Assembly (NCBI RefSeq): GCF_047495875.1
Contig: NC_092461.1
Coordinates: forward strand, 91,332,431 to 91,396,430
From: Pithys albifrons albifrons
Taxonomy: Eukaryota; Chordata; Aves; Passeriformes; Thamnophilidae
Length of the DNA: 64,000 nucleotides
Direction of reading: 5' to 3'
Position numbers and translations under genes: made by a program. Within the stretch, counting starts at the first letter, position 1, and every line of letters begins with the position of its first letter. This document shows, one piece after another, positions 1 to 11,600 of this stretch. The notes beneath the pieces are model-generated. The model worked only from the letters and a program-made list of their open reading frames with translations. It was not told the origin of the DNA and ran no database searches.

Positions 1-3000
1 TCAGGAATGTTGTGCCTTTAGGTGTCTGATAGGTTGCTGCAATATAGACACCTCATTACCAGAGGCAGCAGAGGGTGAACCAAAAAGTCTTATCACAAGC
101 TTTAAGTAACTCCTGAGCTGGGTTACTTGGAGGGGGAGAGTAACTTTCTGATGGCAGAAGCCTAAAAATGAATGATAAAAAATCTATACTGGAAATCATG
201 GTGAGACTTTCAATGGTAGACTACTCAAGGCATAAGGAATTCTACATGATGAACAGAAAGAAGATGTTTTTTCTTCAATTTTATGATTAGAAAAGCAGAG
301 AAATTGAATTATTTTGATTTTATGGCAGTTTTGTGTTGCATTTTTTTCTGGAAGACCAATGTTGAAGATGACTATGTTGAATATTTAAGAACCACCCTAT
401 CTACTGTATCACTTGGCAAACATTTCAAATGCAGAAAAAAAGATCTCAGATATGCTGTTGCATTGTTTAGTCAAGTGTGTATTTTGCCAGGTTTATTTGG
501 ACCCTCACATCTGTTTATTGAGGGCTATTTCAAAGCAATCTATTTCTGCAGAACACAGTTGGCACTTTCTAAGTGTATTGTCTACTGCAAAGAAGAGAGA
601 AGACATGAGAGACTTGGTTTGTCATTAAGGGAAATTATTTTCTTTAGAAGCAAATACAGATGACATAGCAGAAGCTGCTAATATCCTAACCACAAAATAA
701 ATAGCATGGGCATCTATGGTACTAATATGATCAAATAGCCTCTTTCTTAAACCCACACATTTTCTTGCATGATACAAGTGTTACTATGCACTTGAACATC
801 CTTATATGCCCATTTTAACATGCTGTGGAAGGTTACAGAAGTCTCTGTGTAGCATAAGCAGACAAACAATAGCCTTATCCCTTTTTATTTTCAGGGGCAT
901 TATGAAAAAAATCTCGTCTGACCCAGTTACAGTTATTTGTCTTTCCAAAAATATTTTCCATATGGAGATCTCCAAGCCTGAGTGCCATCTGTGAGGACTT
1001 CTTGGGTTTCTTTTACAGAGAAGTCTCTGGAGAAAGCCCAAGTGCAAGACTGGGCTAGGCTGACAAGATATTTTCAATGAGAAACAAGGACACTTGTGTG
1101 TGGTGGGTCCTACTTCCCGGTCATTCAGTATTGGGTAATTTCTTAGTCAGGACTATATGGCTTACTGGAAATGCTGTTCTGCAGATGGACATATCTTGTA
1201 CTTCTGTAAGAATATGTGTAGCCATGTGATTGCTCCAAGGTTTTCAGGAAGGATGTTTTCAAGTGGCAGTCAGGCTTTGAAGTGGGTGTCCCATCCAGTC
1301 ACTCTGGTATAACTCAGTTCTACTGATCCTCCCACTCTATTCTCTTGTATAACTTTCTACCTTCTGAGAACCAAAGCTACAGAGGTAGAAACACCCGAAC
1401 TTACTATGAGGGACATAGGTCACTGAAGACTTTTGAGAAAAAAGAACTGAATATTGGATTCATGTTTTGGAAAGAGTCAGGGAAGCATCAGCATCGCCAA
1501 AGAGATGTGATGTAGTGTATTGTATTAGCTGGTGGTGCATCAGCTCATTCATATAGAACCACTAATATTATCAGGACACAGTGAATATGCGATGCTGGGA
1601 CCAAAAAGTCCATGTCTGTTTTTTTGGACATGGGCTAGAAAACATCCTGCTGTAAGTTGCATAGCAAATGTGTTATTTAAAGAGACAGTGAGTAGCAAAA
1701 GGCACAGGTATTAGTGTACCTCTTCACTGGCTTTGCAGAACAGTTACTGTCCTAGTACTGCAGGGACTCCCCAGTTCATGAGAATATCAGACTCAGAAGT
1801 GAAGGATGTCATTTTTACTGCCTATGCTAAAGGATTTTACTGTGCTGCAACCTCTGGGTCCCAAGAAGCTGTCCTGTCTGAAAGTCCTACCTCAGGAGAT
1901 AAGGGTCCCCAGAAGGAAGCAGAAAATTTGTGGCTAGGCAAGCAGCTACTTGGCAACTTTTAGTCACTCCACTGAGCATGACTTAGGACTCACCTAAATA
2001 TACAAATACGTAGTCAATGTTGAGCTAACACAAATCCTGGTGCAGACATTTTGTTGTTGCAGCATGGCTGTGCCTTTTCTGTCACTCTGTCTGTGGTGGA
2101 AGGCTTGGAGATGCAGGAATCCTGACGTCTGCCCTTCTTACACAAAGTGGTCCAGACTCTAAGTGTGCCCTCAGCATCCTTTCCACTACCTAAGTAGGTG
2201 AATTGGTCTCTTCCAGTGGTCCAGGTTCTCTCTCTGAAACATGACAGCTCTGCACTTCTCCTGCTGCCAAGTGGTCTCTCATAAGGCATGTTTGCAGCTG
2301 CAATAAATAGTAATGTATTCAGATGGACAGAAAGATCACACTGATATCAAGCAGAATGAAAGGGACCCCAGAAATTTGTTGGGGTTTTTTCTAAATAATA
2401 TTGTGGATGCTGTTTTAGCACAAATTAAAGCACACTGGGGCCACAGAAGAGTAATGATTACACTTAATGAGGGGCAATTGAAAGGTATGAAGTAGTTCTT
2501 CCAAACAAGTTCTAATCGAAGCTGGAACCATACAGACACTGTGCTCAACAAGCTTTCCTATGAATAATGTACCTAATTACCATCTGCTTTTCTCATAACA
2601 TGGATAAAAATGTGATCACATATAAAATTCTCACTGTGTTTCCTAGGATACAAGGTGATCCTCATTTCAAACTAGCTTGAAAATGGCAAATGAGCAAACT
2701 TAATTTTAATAAAAACAAGGAAACTCACACATGTGAAATATAATCTGGGCACTTCTGATTTCATAAAGAAGTCTCTTTGTTTGATTTTCATACAAAACCT
2801 ACTGAAGAACTTGATAGTATAGCACAAAATGGCACTTCATGCCTGTGGTTTATGCAGTTCACATAGAGGATGACAGCGCTTCTCCTATTGGACAGTGGGA
2901 GAAGAGTGTGAGAAAGTTTCTGACAAAACAGTAAACTCTACTGAAAGCTGATTTTTCAACAATGTGAATCAAAAGATGAGCATAAATGACTCTCATGATG

Positions 3001-6000
3001 CAGCTTTTTTTAATTACTGCTATAGCTAGCTAGCTTTTTATGTAGTGGCAATAGTAAGTACACTGCTTAGTGAAAAGAGAGAAAGCTAAAATTATAGTTC
3101 TTTTACTTGCATCAGCCTCACTATGAAGACCCCCTATCACAGAATAAAGCTTTTCAATAGCAGGATATCTGCAAGACGCTCTGATCCTTATTCCATGTCA
3201 GAAGTATGTCTTGTCCTGGATTAAAGAGGTCAAGTAGGATTTTGTAATTTGAGATCCACATCCCTCCAGCATCTGCTGTCAAACATAGCATGCACTATCC
3301 ACCAAAGTATTCCCCTTATTTCAGTTGTATTCCTCAGATGAATTGAATGATGGAAAAATGAAAATACTGCTCATCTCCTCATGTTCACCAGGAGGACCGT
3401 GATAATTTCTGACATGATAAACCTATGAGAGGCCTACACCTTCTCAATGTTCATGGCTTGTATGCAGCTCTAAAAGTTAATAAGCATCTCAAGGCCTATG
3501 TCTTCTCAGCACCATATCTGTTAACCGTAGACTGTGCAAGTGTCCGTTGGGATGGATAGGAATGGCTTCAGACAATACAATCACTCCATGTCATGCCTCT
3601 CCATCACTTAAGCCTGGCAAACATACTAAAAGCATTTGGCTGGCTACTGGTAAGCCCTTGGACTTCAAACATATTCTAATATGACATTAACATCAGTTTA
3701 CCAAACGAGACATTGCTGGATTATTCTGCTCTCTCCTGCTGTTAATTAACAGGAAGCCTAACCAAGCCATTCCCACACTGAAGGCAAAGAGCTGCAACTC
3801 CAGCCTTAGGGACTTCCACTGCTGCCTTGGGGCAGAGGGGGAGCAGTGGGAAAAAAAGAATAAAGCAGTTTCCTTTCTGTAACTGAGGGGATGCTCAGCC
3901 TTCATGCTTTACAGACCTTAGGAAATGCTCCAAAAGCCAGAGCTCCTGTTCAGAAGACCAACTGTTTCTGAGGCATCCCATGTGATAACTTCCCACTCTT
4001 TCCATTCTCTCCATTCCTCAAGGTGGAGAGGGAAGGAGAAAATGACAGCAATGAAGTAGGGCTGATGGGATTACATACTCTGCTGAAGGAAGTTTGCATA
4101 CTAAAGGCAAAAGGTTCACCATGGTCGGTGCCTGTGTATATCTCTGGGGGAGGTGTTGCAGATAATGCAGGATCTGGTAGCCTTCCAGCTCTCCTCCTCC
4201 CACATTCTTCTGACCTGAGAAGCCTGCCCTTCATTGGTCATTCTGGAAGAGGACTGAAAGTTGGGCTAATTACAATGGTGAGTGTTTACCCTGGTTTCCC
4301 AGGACATCAGGGTCCTCTTTGCTTCACTCTGACCCTCCCTACTCTGTGAGGCAGGCGCAAGATTCATGTGCACACTTCTGCCCTCTTTACAACCACTCCT
4401 TTGCCAAGGACTGTGTATTTGTTTTAGTTAAAGAAGCTTGTGACTGAAAACAGCTGCAGACTGAGTGGAAAAATAGCACCTAAAAATAGCCCCAGCCTGA
4501 GAGCACAATGTGCATTGATTTTACTATGAAGAGTACAAGAGCAGGGAGATGGTGACTAGGCTGGTATGCTCTAATACGTCTCACCCTGCCATATTTAGAG
4601 TGCATGTAGTAAGCCAGGCAGCCAAGTCAGTCCATGTAGGTATTTGACTGCTTTGGAAGGGTTCCCGGCAGAGCCACTCCAACTACAACAAATGACTGTC
4701 GTATTTTTATAAGCTGACAGTGAGGAAATCACCCCACAATATGACCATGTTCTGCAGACCAAGAACAGAGAATATCTAACAGCTGAATAAGGAAGACAAA
4801 TCTCTCACTGATTGTTTCCACTCAAAACATTTTCCTAGAATAAATTATCAAATAGATAATATAATTTCCTCCCTTCTGCTGTATGCTGGGATGTGACCTG
4901 GAGTACAATCCAGTTCTAGATGCAGATCCTGGATCCACATGCATTAATTTCTTTGGTAGTTTTGCCAGCTTCAGCAAGCCAAGCCTATGCAGCAGCTGAG
5001 TAGAAATACCTGTTCAGATTCTCAACCGCGGACATCATGGGTGCTAATAAAATGCACAGCTCCAACAGAGACATCTTTTTTATGTTATGACAACTACTAC
5101 CTGCTTGAGAGGTTGGTGGCAGGCTCATATGCTACCCTCTGAAGAGATGGCAGCTATAAAATAAGGACCTTCGTAAATGAAGACCCTTTCCAGCATGAAC
5201 CTGCCCCACTGCCTGGTCACTTCCAGGCCTTAAAGCCATGCAAGGTGCAGGTGCCTGTTGAAGAACCATGTTTTTTTCAAGGCCAACCCCAGTTATGAAA
5301 CAAGCCCCTGTTTTAAAGATGGAAGTGATGTCGGTTCTTGCACCTGTGCATGACAAGGCCTGTAGGTCTGTCTTCAACCTCTTTTCTCCTTTGGCCTTGA
5401 AATGTTACTGGCTCATTAACTGAGCAGTAAAAATCCATGCTGAGAGCCAGAAGAGTGCCCTGTCAGTTTTCAAGTTGTTTCTGTGCCAGCTACAGGTCTA
5501 CTATCACCCTAACTCCTAAAGAAGGATCTGCTGCCTGGAGACTGAGTCAAGAGGATACCAGGCCCAGAGGAAGAAGTTCAATTCTGAAAAGCTTTGTGCT
5601 GTTAAACACCTTTAAAATCATGTCTTCGTTACACATTTGTCTACATATTTCAGACAAATTGAGATTCAGTCACTTGCAAGATAAGCTGAACACCTTGCAG
5701 GTGTTTTTACTATGACCATATTATTTTGTCCTTTCAAACAGCTATGTTAAAACTAACCAAACTGCCCTTCTCAGTACATACATGGGAATTAAAAATATCT
5801 ATTTATTTAGAAGATACAACTCGCTTGGTATTCATGAAAACAGGAAGCTGAGAGAAGCCCAGCACTTTGTCGTTGGCAGACTGTCCCTCACTAAAGGGAT
5901 ATTCAGAGCTGTGCTTTTGGAGAAGAATCCCAAACTCCTCTCTGCAGTTGGCACAAGTTTACAAACGTCCAGGCTTGCTCACAAGTAGATTGGAACAGTT

Positions 6001-6149
6001 TTCCTGGTGTGCTGTCTTCAAGGGAACCACTGAGGAGGCATTGCTACCCTTGTCCTGAAAAGCCAGTAGGGAAGGGTGAGATAAATTAATGCCACAGGTG
6101 ATCTTGTTCAGGGGCAGCAGAAGAAGGTTTTGATCTTTTCCAAAGACAG
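1..6149. other. No recognisable gene; unique AT-rich DNA
   Basis: Only short open frames occur, the longest 126 codons at 283-663 on the plus strand. None resembles a known protein, shows repeated domain structure, or lies between convincing splice sites. No clear transposon end, LTR or tRNA-like segment was recognised. The stretch reads like bird intron or intergenic sequence. Strongly diverged repeats could be missed by eye. Confidence 0.6.
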
Positions 6150-6710
6150 TGTGCTGGTTTGGGCTCAGTTAGTTTTCTTCATAGTATCTAGTATGGGGCT
6201 GTGTTGATAATGCAGAGATGTTTTTGTTACTGATGAGCAGGGCTTACCCAGAGCCAAGGCCCTTTCTGCTTTTCATAATGCCACGCTGGCGAGGAGGCTG
6301 GGGGTGCATGGGAGGCTGGGAGGAGACAGAGCTGGAACAGGTGACCCAAACTGACCAAAGGGATATTCTATATTATGTGACATCATGCTCCTCCATAAGC
6401 TGGGGGAAAGAAGGGTGGGATATTTGGTATGGTGACATTTGCCTTCCCAAGTCACCGTTGTGCATGATGGGGCCCTGCTCTCCTGGAGCTGGATGAACAC
6501 CTGCCTGCTCAGGGGAAGCAGTGAATTAATTAATTCTTTGTTTTGTTTTGCTTGCACACATAGCTTTTGCTTTCCATATTAAACTGCTTTTATCTCAACC
6601 TGCAAGTTTTCTAGCTTCTGCCCTTCTGATTCCCTCCCCCGTCTCACTGGTGGAGGAGGGAGTGAATAGCTGCATAGTGCTTGGTTGCTGCCTGGGATCA
6701 AACCATAACA
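6150..6710 (+). mobile_element. Solo LTR of an avian endogenous retrovirus
   Basis: The segment opens with TGTGCTGGTTTGGGC and closes with AAACCATAACA, so it has the TG...CA ends of a retroviral LTR. Its body, including the 'gagccaaggccctttctgct' and 'ctgacccaaactgacc'-like stretches, matches a very common bird LTR type that I recognise from avian genomes. An ATTAAA signal lies at 6578-6583. No gag or pol sequence adjoins either end, so it is a solo LTR left by recombination between two LTRs. Flanks GACAG and GAAAA agree at only 3 of 5 positions and the TATA region is eroded, which suggests an old insertion. It is not the same family as the provirus LTRs at 47.7-54.1 kb. Confidence 0.8.
6578..6583 (+). 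promoter_or_regulatory. ATTAAA polyadenylation signal of the solo LTR
   Basis: ATTAAA sits about 130 bases before the LTR end, where the R/U5 boundary of this LTR type is expected. It is the common variant of AATAAA. Whether it still works is unknown. Confidence 0.5.
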
Positions 6711-8521
6711 GAAAAATATGCCCTGGTTTCAACCTAGTGTTGCCTCAAGTATCCATAGCTCAACCTTGATTTTACTGCACTTTTTTGGAAGAGAGTGGAC
6801 ATCTTAGATCCACACTCGGGAGATGCTAGATCTTGAATTTTTTTGTTGCTCAGACTTATTGCAGATACTCAAAAGAGCCTCATACACTGAATGTACAAAT
6901 CATGGCCTCGTTCCCCTACTGCACTCTTAGCATCCTCAGAACCTGGCAATATAAATGTGAATGAAAACTGTTATCCAAAACACAATTCATTTACCTGGAA
7001 AGAAACAGTTTCTGGTTTTTGGTAAACATTCAAGCGTTGTCCACTTTACTGGCACTAGGTAAAGAATGCTTGTGCATGACATGGCCCAGGAAACAAAGCG
7101 ACCTGACCTGGCTGACTAATTACAGAGTGAAAGTAATTAATTTCTGCTGAGGATATCTGTAATTAATCCATATAGTAATATATAAATTAGTCAGTGTTGG
7201 AAAATATTAATAATTAATAATTGAGAAATAGGTGCAATCTGGCCATAGATTTCCCAGAAGGAGAATGAAGATAAAGTGCTTGATGTAAATTATTTGCTCA
7301 GCTTTACCATTTTGATAAAACATTTTTTTTTTACCAAGAGCAAACCCAAGTGAAACAGAAATGACTGCATGCTTAATGAGTCAGACATAAATGATACAGT
7401 ACTTATTGGAGTAGCTGATTGTCAATGGTACACCAAAAATGGCAAAATGTGTGCACACAGCAGATAAAATGAAACCACGTGACAGCATTTGTGCTGTAGG
7501 AGAGACAGCTTTAAGCAAAATTGCTAAAAGTAAATTAAAACTTATACAATACTAAAGATAGTACAAGACCTAAGGCTAAACCAAAACAAATGTAAGAGTA
7601 CTACATGCAGTCAGAAAGTTTTTCTGTATATGATTTGCATGTATGCACATCCCCAGAGTTTCCTACAAGGCTTGTAGATTAATTTAGAAACTATCGCTAC
7701 AAACTGTTTTCTGTGTAAATGTCATGAAGCCATTGGGTTCCTGTGGTCCTTGATAATGAAAGTGTTAGGTGTGGGGTTTTATGAAAGGACCAAATCCCTG
7801 TAAAAAGGTTAATGAATCTAAGAAAAACTTTGAGCATGATCTATGGTGAAACCCACAGGCATCTGAGTTTCACAGAATGCTCAATTTTATTTGTTAAGAA
7901 CATCAGATGAACATCCTTAGGGAGGTAGCTTCAGAGCTAAGTAGTAGGGGAAAAGCTCTCTACCAGAGCAGAGCATCATGAAGCAAAGGAGAAATGGTTG
8001 TCTGGGCAAGGAGGTGGGAAGATACAGACATCAAGGGAGAACTGCCAATAGTATTAGAGGCAAGTTAGAAAAAGCTCATCATGACAACTGAATTCAGTGA
8101 CTAAACAAATAAACAGAAGCTTGAAACTATGTCCTGATTTTAATAATGAAAATTTTAATATGAGAATAAATATATTTTCTAGTGTTTATCTGCAATCCAG
8201 TATGAAGTGTTACTCATACAGTGCACTAGACACCACACTAACCTGAATATTATTAAAGTTAATCAAATGTATATACAGCATAAAAATCCCACATTCAGAA
8301 CTGTAGTTAGGCCTCTTAAGGTTAAGCCTCTGGCCATATTAATTCAGCACCTAAATTTATAATCTGCCATTGCATTAGTCCACATACAATGTCTTGAAAA
8401 TGTCTCTTAGGGACTTGGTAGCCCTGATGCAAAAAACCAAAAAGAGATGAAGAAATTCTTATAAAACAAATCCTACAGTTACAGTATATGAGTGTTGGGG
8501 TTTTTTTACTTCTTTGGATAT
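6711..8521. other. No recognisable gene; AT-rich, TAATTA-rich part at 7095-7330
   Basis: No coding region or transposon was recognised. The subregion 7095-7330 has many TAATTA and ATTAAT cores, the typical binding core of homeodomain proteins, in otherwise non-repetitive sequence. That is compatible with a conserved noncoding element but does not prove one. Confidence 0.4.
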
Positions 8522-8668
8522 TGGATATCCACAGAATATTCTGAGTTGAAATGGACCCACAAAGATTATCAAATCCAAGTCTTAAGAGACTGGCCTGGAG
8601 AGCAATTGAATCCGCAACCTTGGCATTGTTAGTACCATGCTCTAACCAACTGAGCCAACCCACAGGAC
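8522..8668 (-). mobile_element. tRNA-Ile-headed SINE with CR1-like tail (TguSINE1-like)
   Basis: On the minus strand the unit starts with a tRNA-like head. The pol III A box TGGCTCAGTTGG is at 8646-8657 and a degenerate B box, GGATTCAATTG, is at 8603-8613. The arm order and the 'GCCAAGGTTGCGGATTC' segment follow nuclear tRNA-Ile. A CR1-type 3' tail follows at about 8527-8585, including 'CTTGGATTTGATAATC' and ending near ATTCTGTG. A tRNA-Ile head joined to a CR1 tail is the design of the songbird SINE TguSINE1, which is moved by CR1 enzymes. The head carries AAC at the anticodon position and a mutated B box, so this is not a working tRNA gene. No target-site duplication was seen, as is common for CR1-mobilised copies. 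Confidence 0.8.
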
Positions 8669-11600
8669 ACAGCAATTTGCCGCTTGTGAAGGTCTATGGG
8701 AAGTAAATGAAAATCCTGTACATCTATAAATTGTTCCAAATCCACATTTTCACATCTTGTTTGTTCCACACTGTAGAACAAGCCTTGGGCTGCGCAACTG
8801 TCCAGAGGCTGCTCCCCTGCCATGAATACAGGACAGTCTCTAAAAATGCAAAGGGGCTTGGGTGATGGCAGAGGAATTCCAAAACCAGCCCTTGATTACA
8901 GCTACAAAAATCAATTTCCTCCAATTAATTTCCACAAACTAGTGACTCCAGAAGAGGAGATGCCCTGTGGGCAGAGTTACTCACCAAAGCACCCTGAAAA
9001 TTGCCTGTTTCCTGTGGTACCTGCAGGCACTCCTGTTCATGGATGCCTGGTCAGAGCTGGGCTGTGGCAGAGTTGTGAGACACCATCCCTTGGCTGAGGT
9101 CCCCGTCACTGTGCTCTACCTGGTGTGCAAGTGGAAAGAACGTTGATTTCATCATCTGATAAAGAGTCTTGTGAACTGAACACCAGCTTTCTTAACCTAG
9201 TTTGATTCAGTAGGAGATAGTGAATTTCTGGTGAAGTACTATGTTACCAAGACTCAAATTTCTGATTTTATATTAAGAAAAAAACAAACCACCAACCCAG
9301 AAAAAAAAATTATTAATGTAGAATTAGCTTAATATCCCACAGAGGTCTGTCTTCTCAAGTGAATGAGTGAAGTATGTCTAATATGTGTCTCCAAAATTTT
9401 TCATGAAGATAAAAAAATAAGGCTTTTTTCCCCATAGTTTCTTTACACAGTGCTTTTAGGTAAACACTGGCATATGCCTTGTATTGGATATAAATAAATA
9501 AATTGCATATATATTTATGTCTTAGCGTTTAGCGCATCTGGTTCTTCTTCAGTCTTCCTGAGTTCCATTTTCATTGAACTTCTTTTGAGCTCTTTCCTAC
9601 CGAATTTTTTCAGATTGGATATCTGTTTTCTAAAAAACCAATATGACTCCCTTGCTCCTTCATACCACTGTAAATCTCTGAAGCACCTTTGTCCTATGTT
9701 TTTAAATTTGCCCTTTCTGTAATTTCTCCTCTGGTAACTTTAAATAGTCTTTACTGGAAGTTTCTGGATTTTTATTTTGTGTCAAAATTTATGTCATTAT
9801 TTTAGGGAATTTTTAATCAGTTTTTTCAATTTTCAGTCATCAGTCTGTTATGACAGTACATGGCCTTCCCTGAGAATGACAAATTGAATCTTAGTGGTGT
9901 CCCCAGTAATAACTCTTCCTTTTCTGTAACCCTGGAGTAGCCCTGGATTGGCTTTTTCCAGGCCAAAAAAGTCTTAACGAGCCCACACATACTATTTCAG
10001 AATTGCTTATCCTTTAGGTGCCACACAGGTCACTGAAATTCCCCATCGTTGCAATGTGGAACCAGCGAGGAGGTGGAGCAGATTTGGGGGCAGAAAACTC
10101 TTTGGTTCAAAGGGTTTCCTTTAGTTTCCTTTCTGCTAATTTAAAGTCTTCTCAGAATATCTCCTCCTTTCTTTTACTTTTTTCTCAAATTGTCTGCTCT
10201 CAGTTTGATTCTATTTGGTATATTGAAATCTTCTCAGATGCTCTATATCCTCTCTGTTATGCTGAGCAACATAACATTGATAATATGTCTTTTTTTCATG
10301 TCTGCAAAGAAATAGGAAATTAAATGTTATTTTTATAAATATCAAGCTCCTCAGGTGATTTGCCTTGTATTTTCTTGTCTGAATTTGTACGGTTAAATAT
10401 AAGGGACTTATAAGGAGGAAAAAGTAAGATACAGCTGAAAATGAAACAAGGAGTTTCTCTAGCTATAACAAGCAGATGAGTTTTTTTAGAGCTGGCTTAA
10501 ACTAATTCAAAGGCCTATTGTCCTGAAAAAGAGGCTTCCCATGTTTCTTTGATCCTGGCTGTGTGTTCCTGCCCTTTCCTTTGGGTTAGTGCAGCTGATC
10601 ACAGAGGTGGATGGCGTTTCACTAAAAGCTTTTCAGTAAGAGAGTCAGCACAACTAGCCTGGACTACACAGTTCACTTTTGGCTGACTAGGTGGGGTTAA
10701 ATTGTTATCTGTCCCAATTAGTTGTCCTGTGCTTTTCTGAACAGTTCAGTAACAGATATATACAAAATGTGTCGGCATTTCCAGGATAGCTGAAAGGATT
10801 AACATTTGTAAAGTCATCTAGATTTCAGATTTGTTTGGAATTAAATGTACTGTAACAAGAAAGTTATTGTTAGTTTTCCACTGAGCACTCCCATTTTGCT
10901 TCACAGCCTAATAGCCACCAGAAAAGACATCTGAAAACTTATTGTATTATTATTTATGATACATACAAAGCAAATAGAGGAGAAATACCACAATAATAAT
11001 TTAAACATACTCAGTTTTAGCACACAAAGCAAGATCAAACTAATTAAATCCGTATTATCACTTTCTGTACAAACCACACGCTGTTCTAATGTGTTGTAAA
11101 TTCAAGTCCCATTAAATAAAGACCTGATTTTGCATACATATGTATGTATGCATGAGAGGGGGAATGGAGAGAGACATGTGAAGAATCCTTCCTTCTCCTG
11201 GGACTTGTTGAAAATCCCTTGTTGGTTTTGAGAAGCATTGGAGCAGGGACTTTCATGTCTTTGTGCAGTGTCCTAGTATGAAAACACAAGGGTAGTAGCA
11301 CTGCTGTCCCTGTTGTTTCCTAAAAGAGGTCTGGTGAGATGGAGTAGGTGAGAGTTAATGGGTGATTTGGCACAAAGCACTCTTCTGTGTTCTGCTCTGA
11401 ATCTCCAAGAGACATACTGGCTCATCTGATCAGATTCCTTTAATAACACAGCTTCCAGGTCTACATGTGCTTCTCCTTCTCTTCTTCATGGCCAATGATG
11501 GTCATGGCTTGAGGCCACAGTCTAACACTGTGTCTCCAGAAAGAGTGTTGTTTTTAATGTCAATCCAATCTTATTTTAAAAGAGAGACAAAGAACTAATG

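Noticed and set aside
8590..8668. A possible tRNA-Ile gene
   Set aside because: The B box and anticodon are mutated and a CR1-like tail follows directly, so it is a SINE head.
9530..10330. A T-rich stretch that loosely recalls antisense of an ancient LINE
   Set aside because: Too few continuous matches to any element I know. A profile search against CR1/L3 families would decide.
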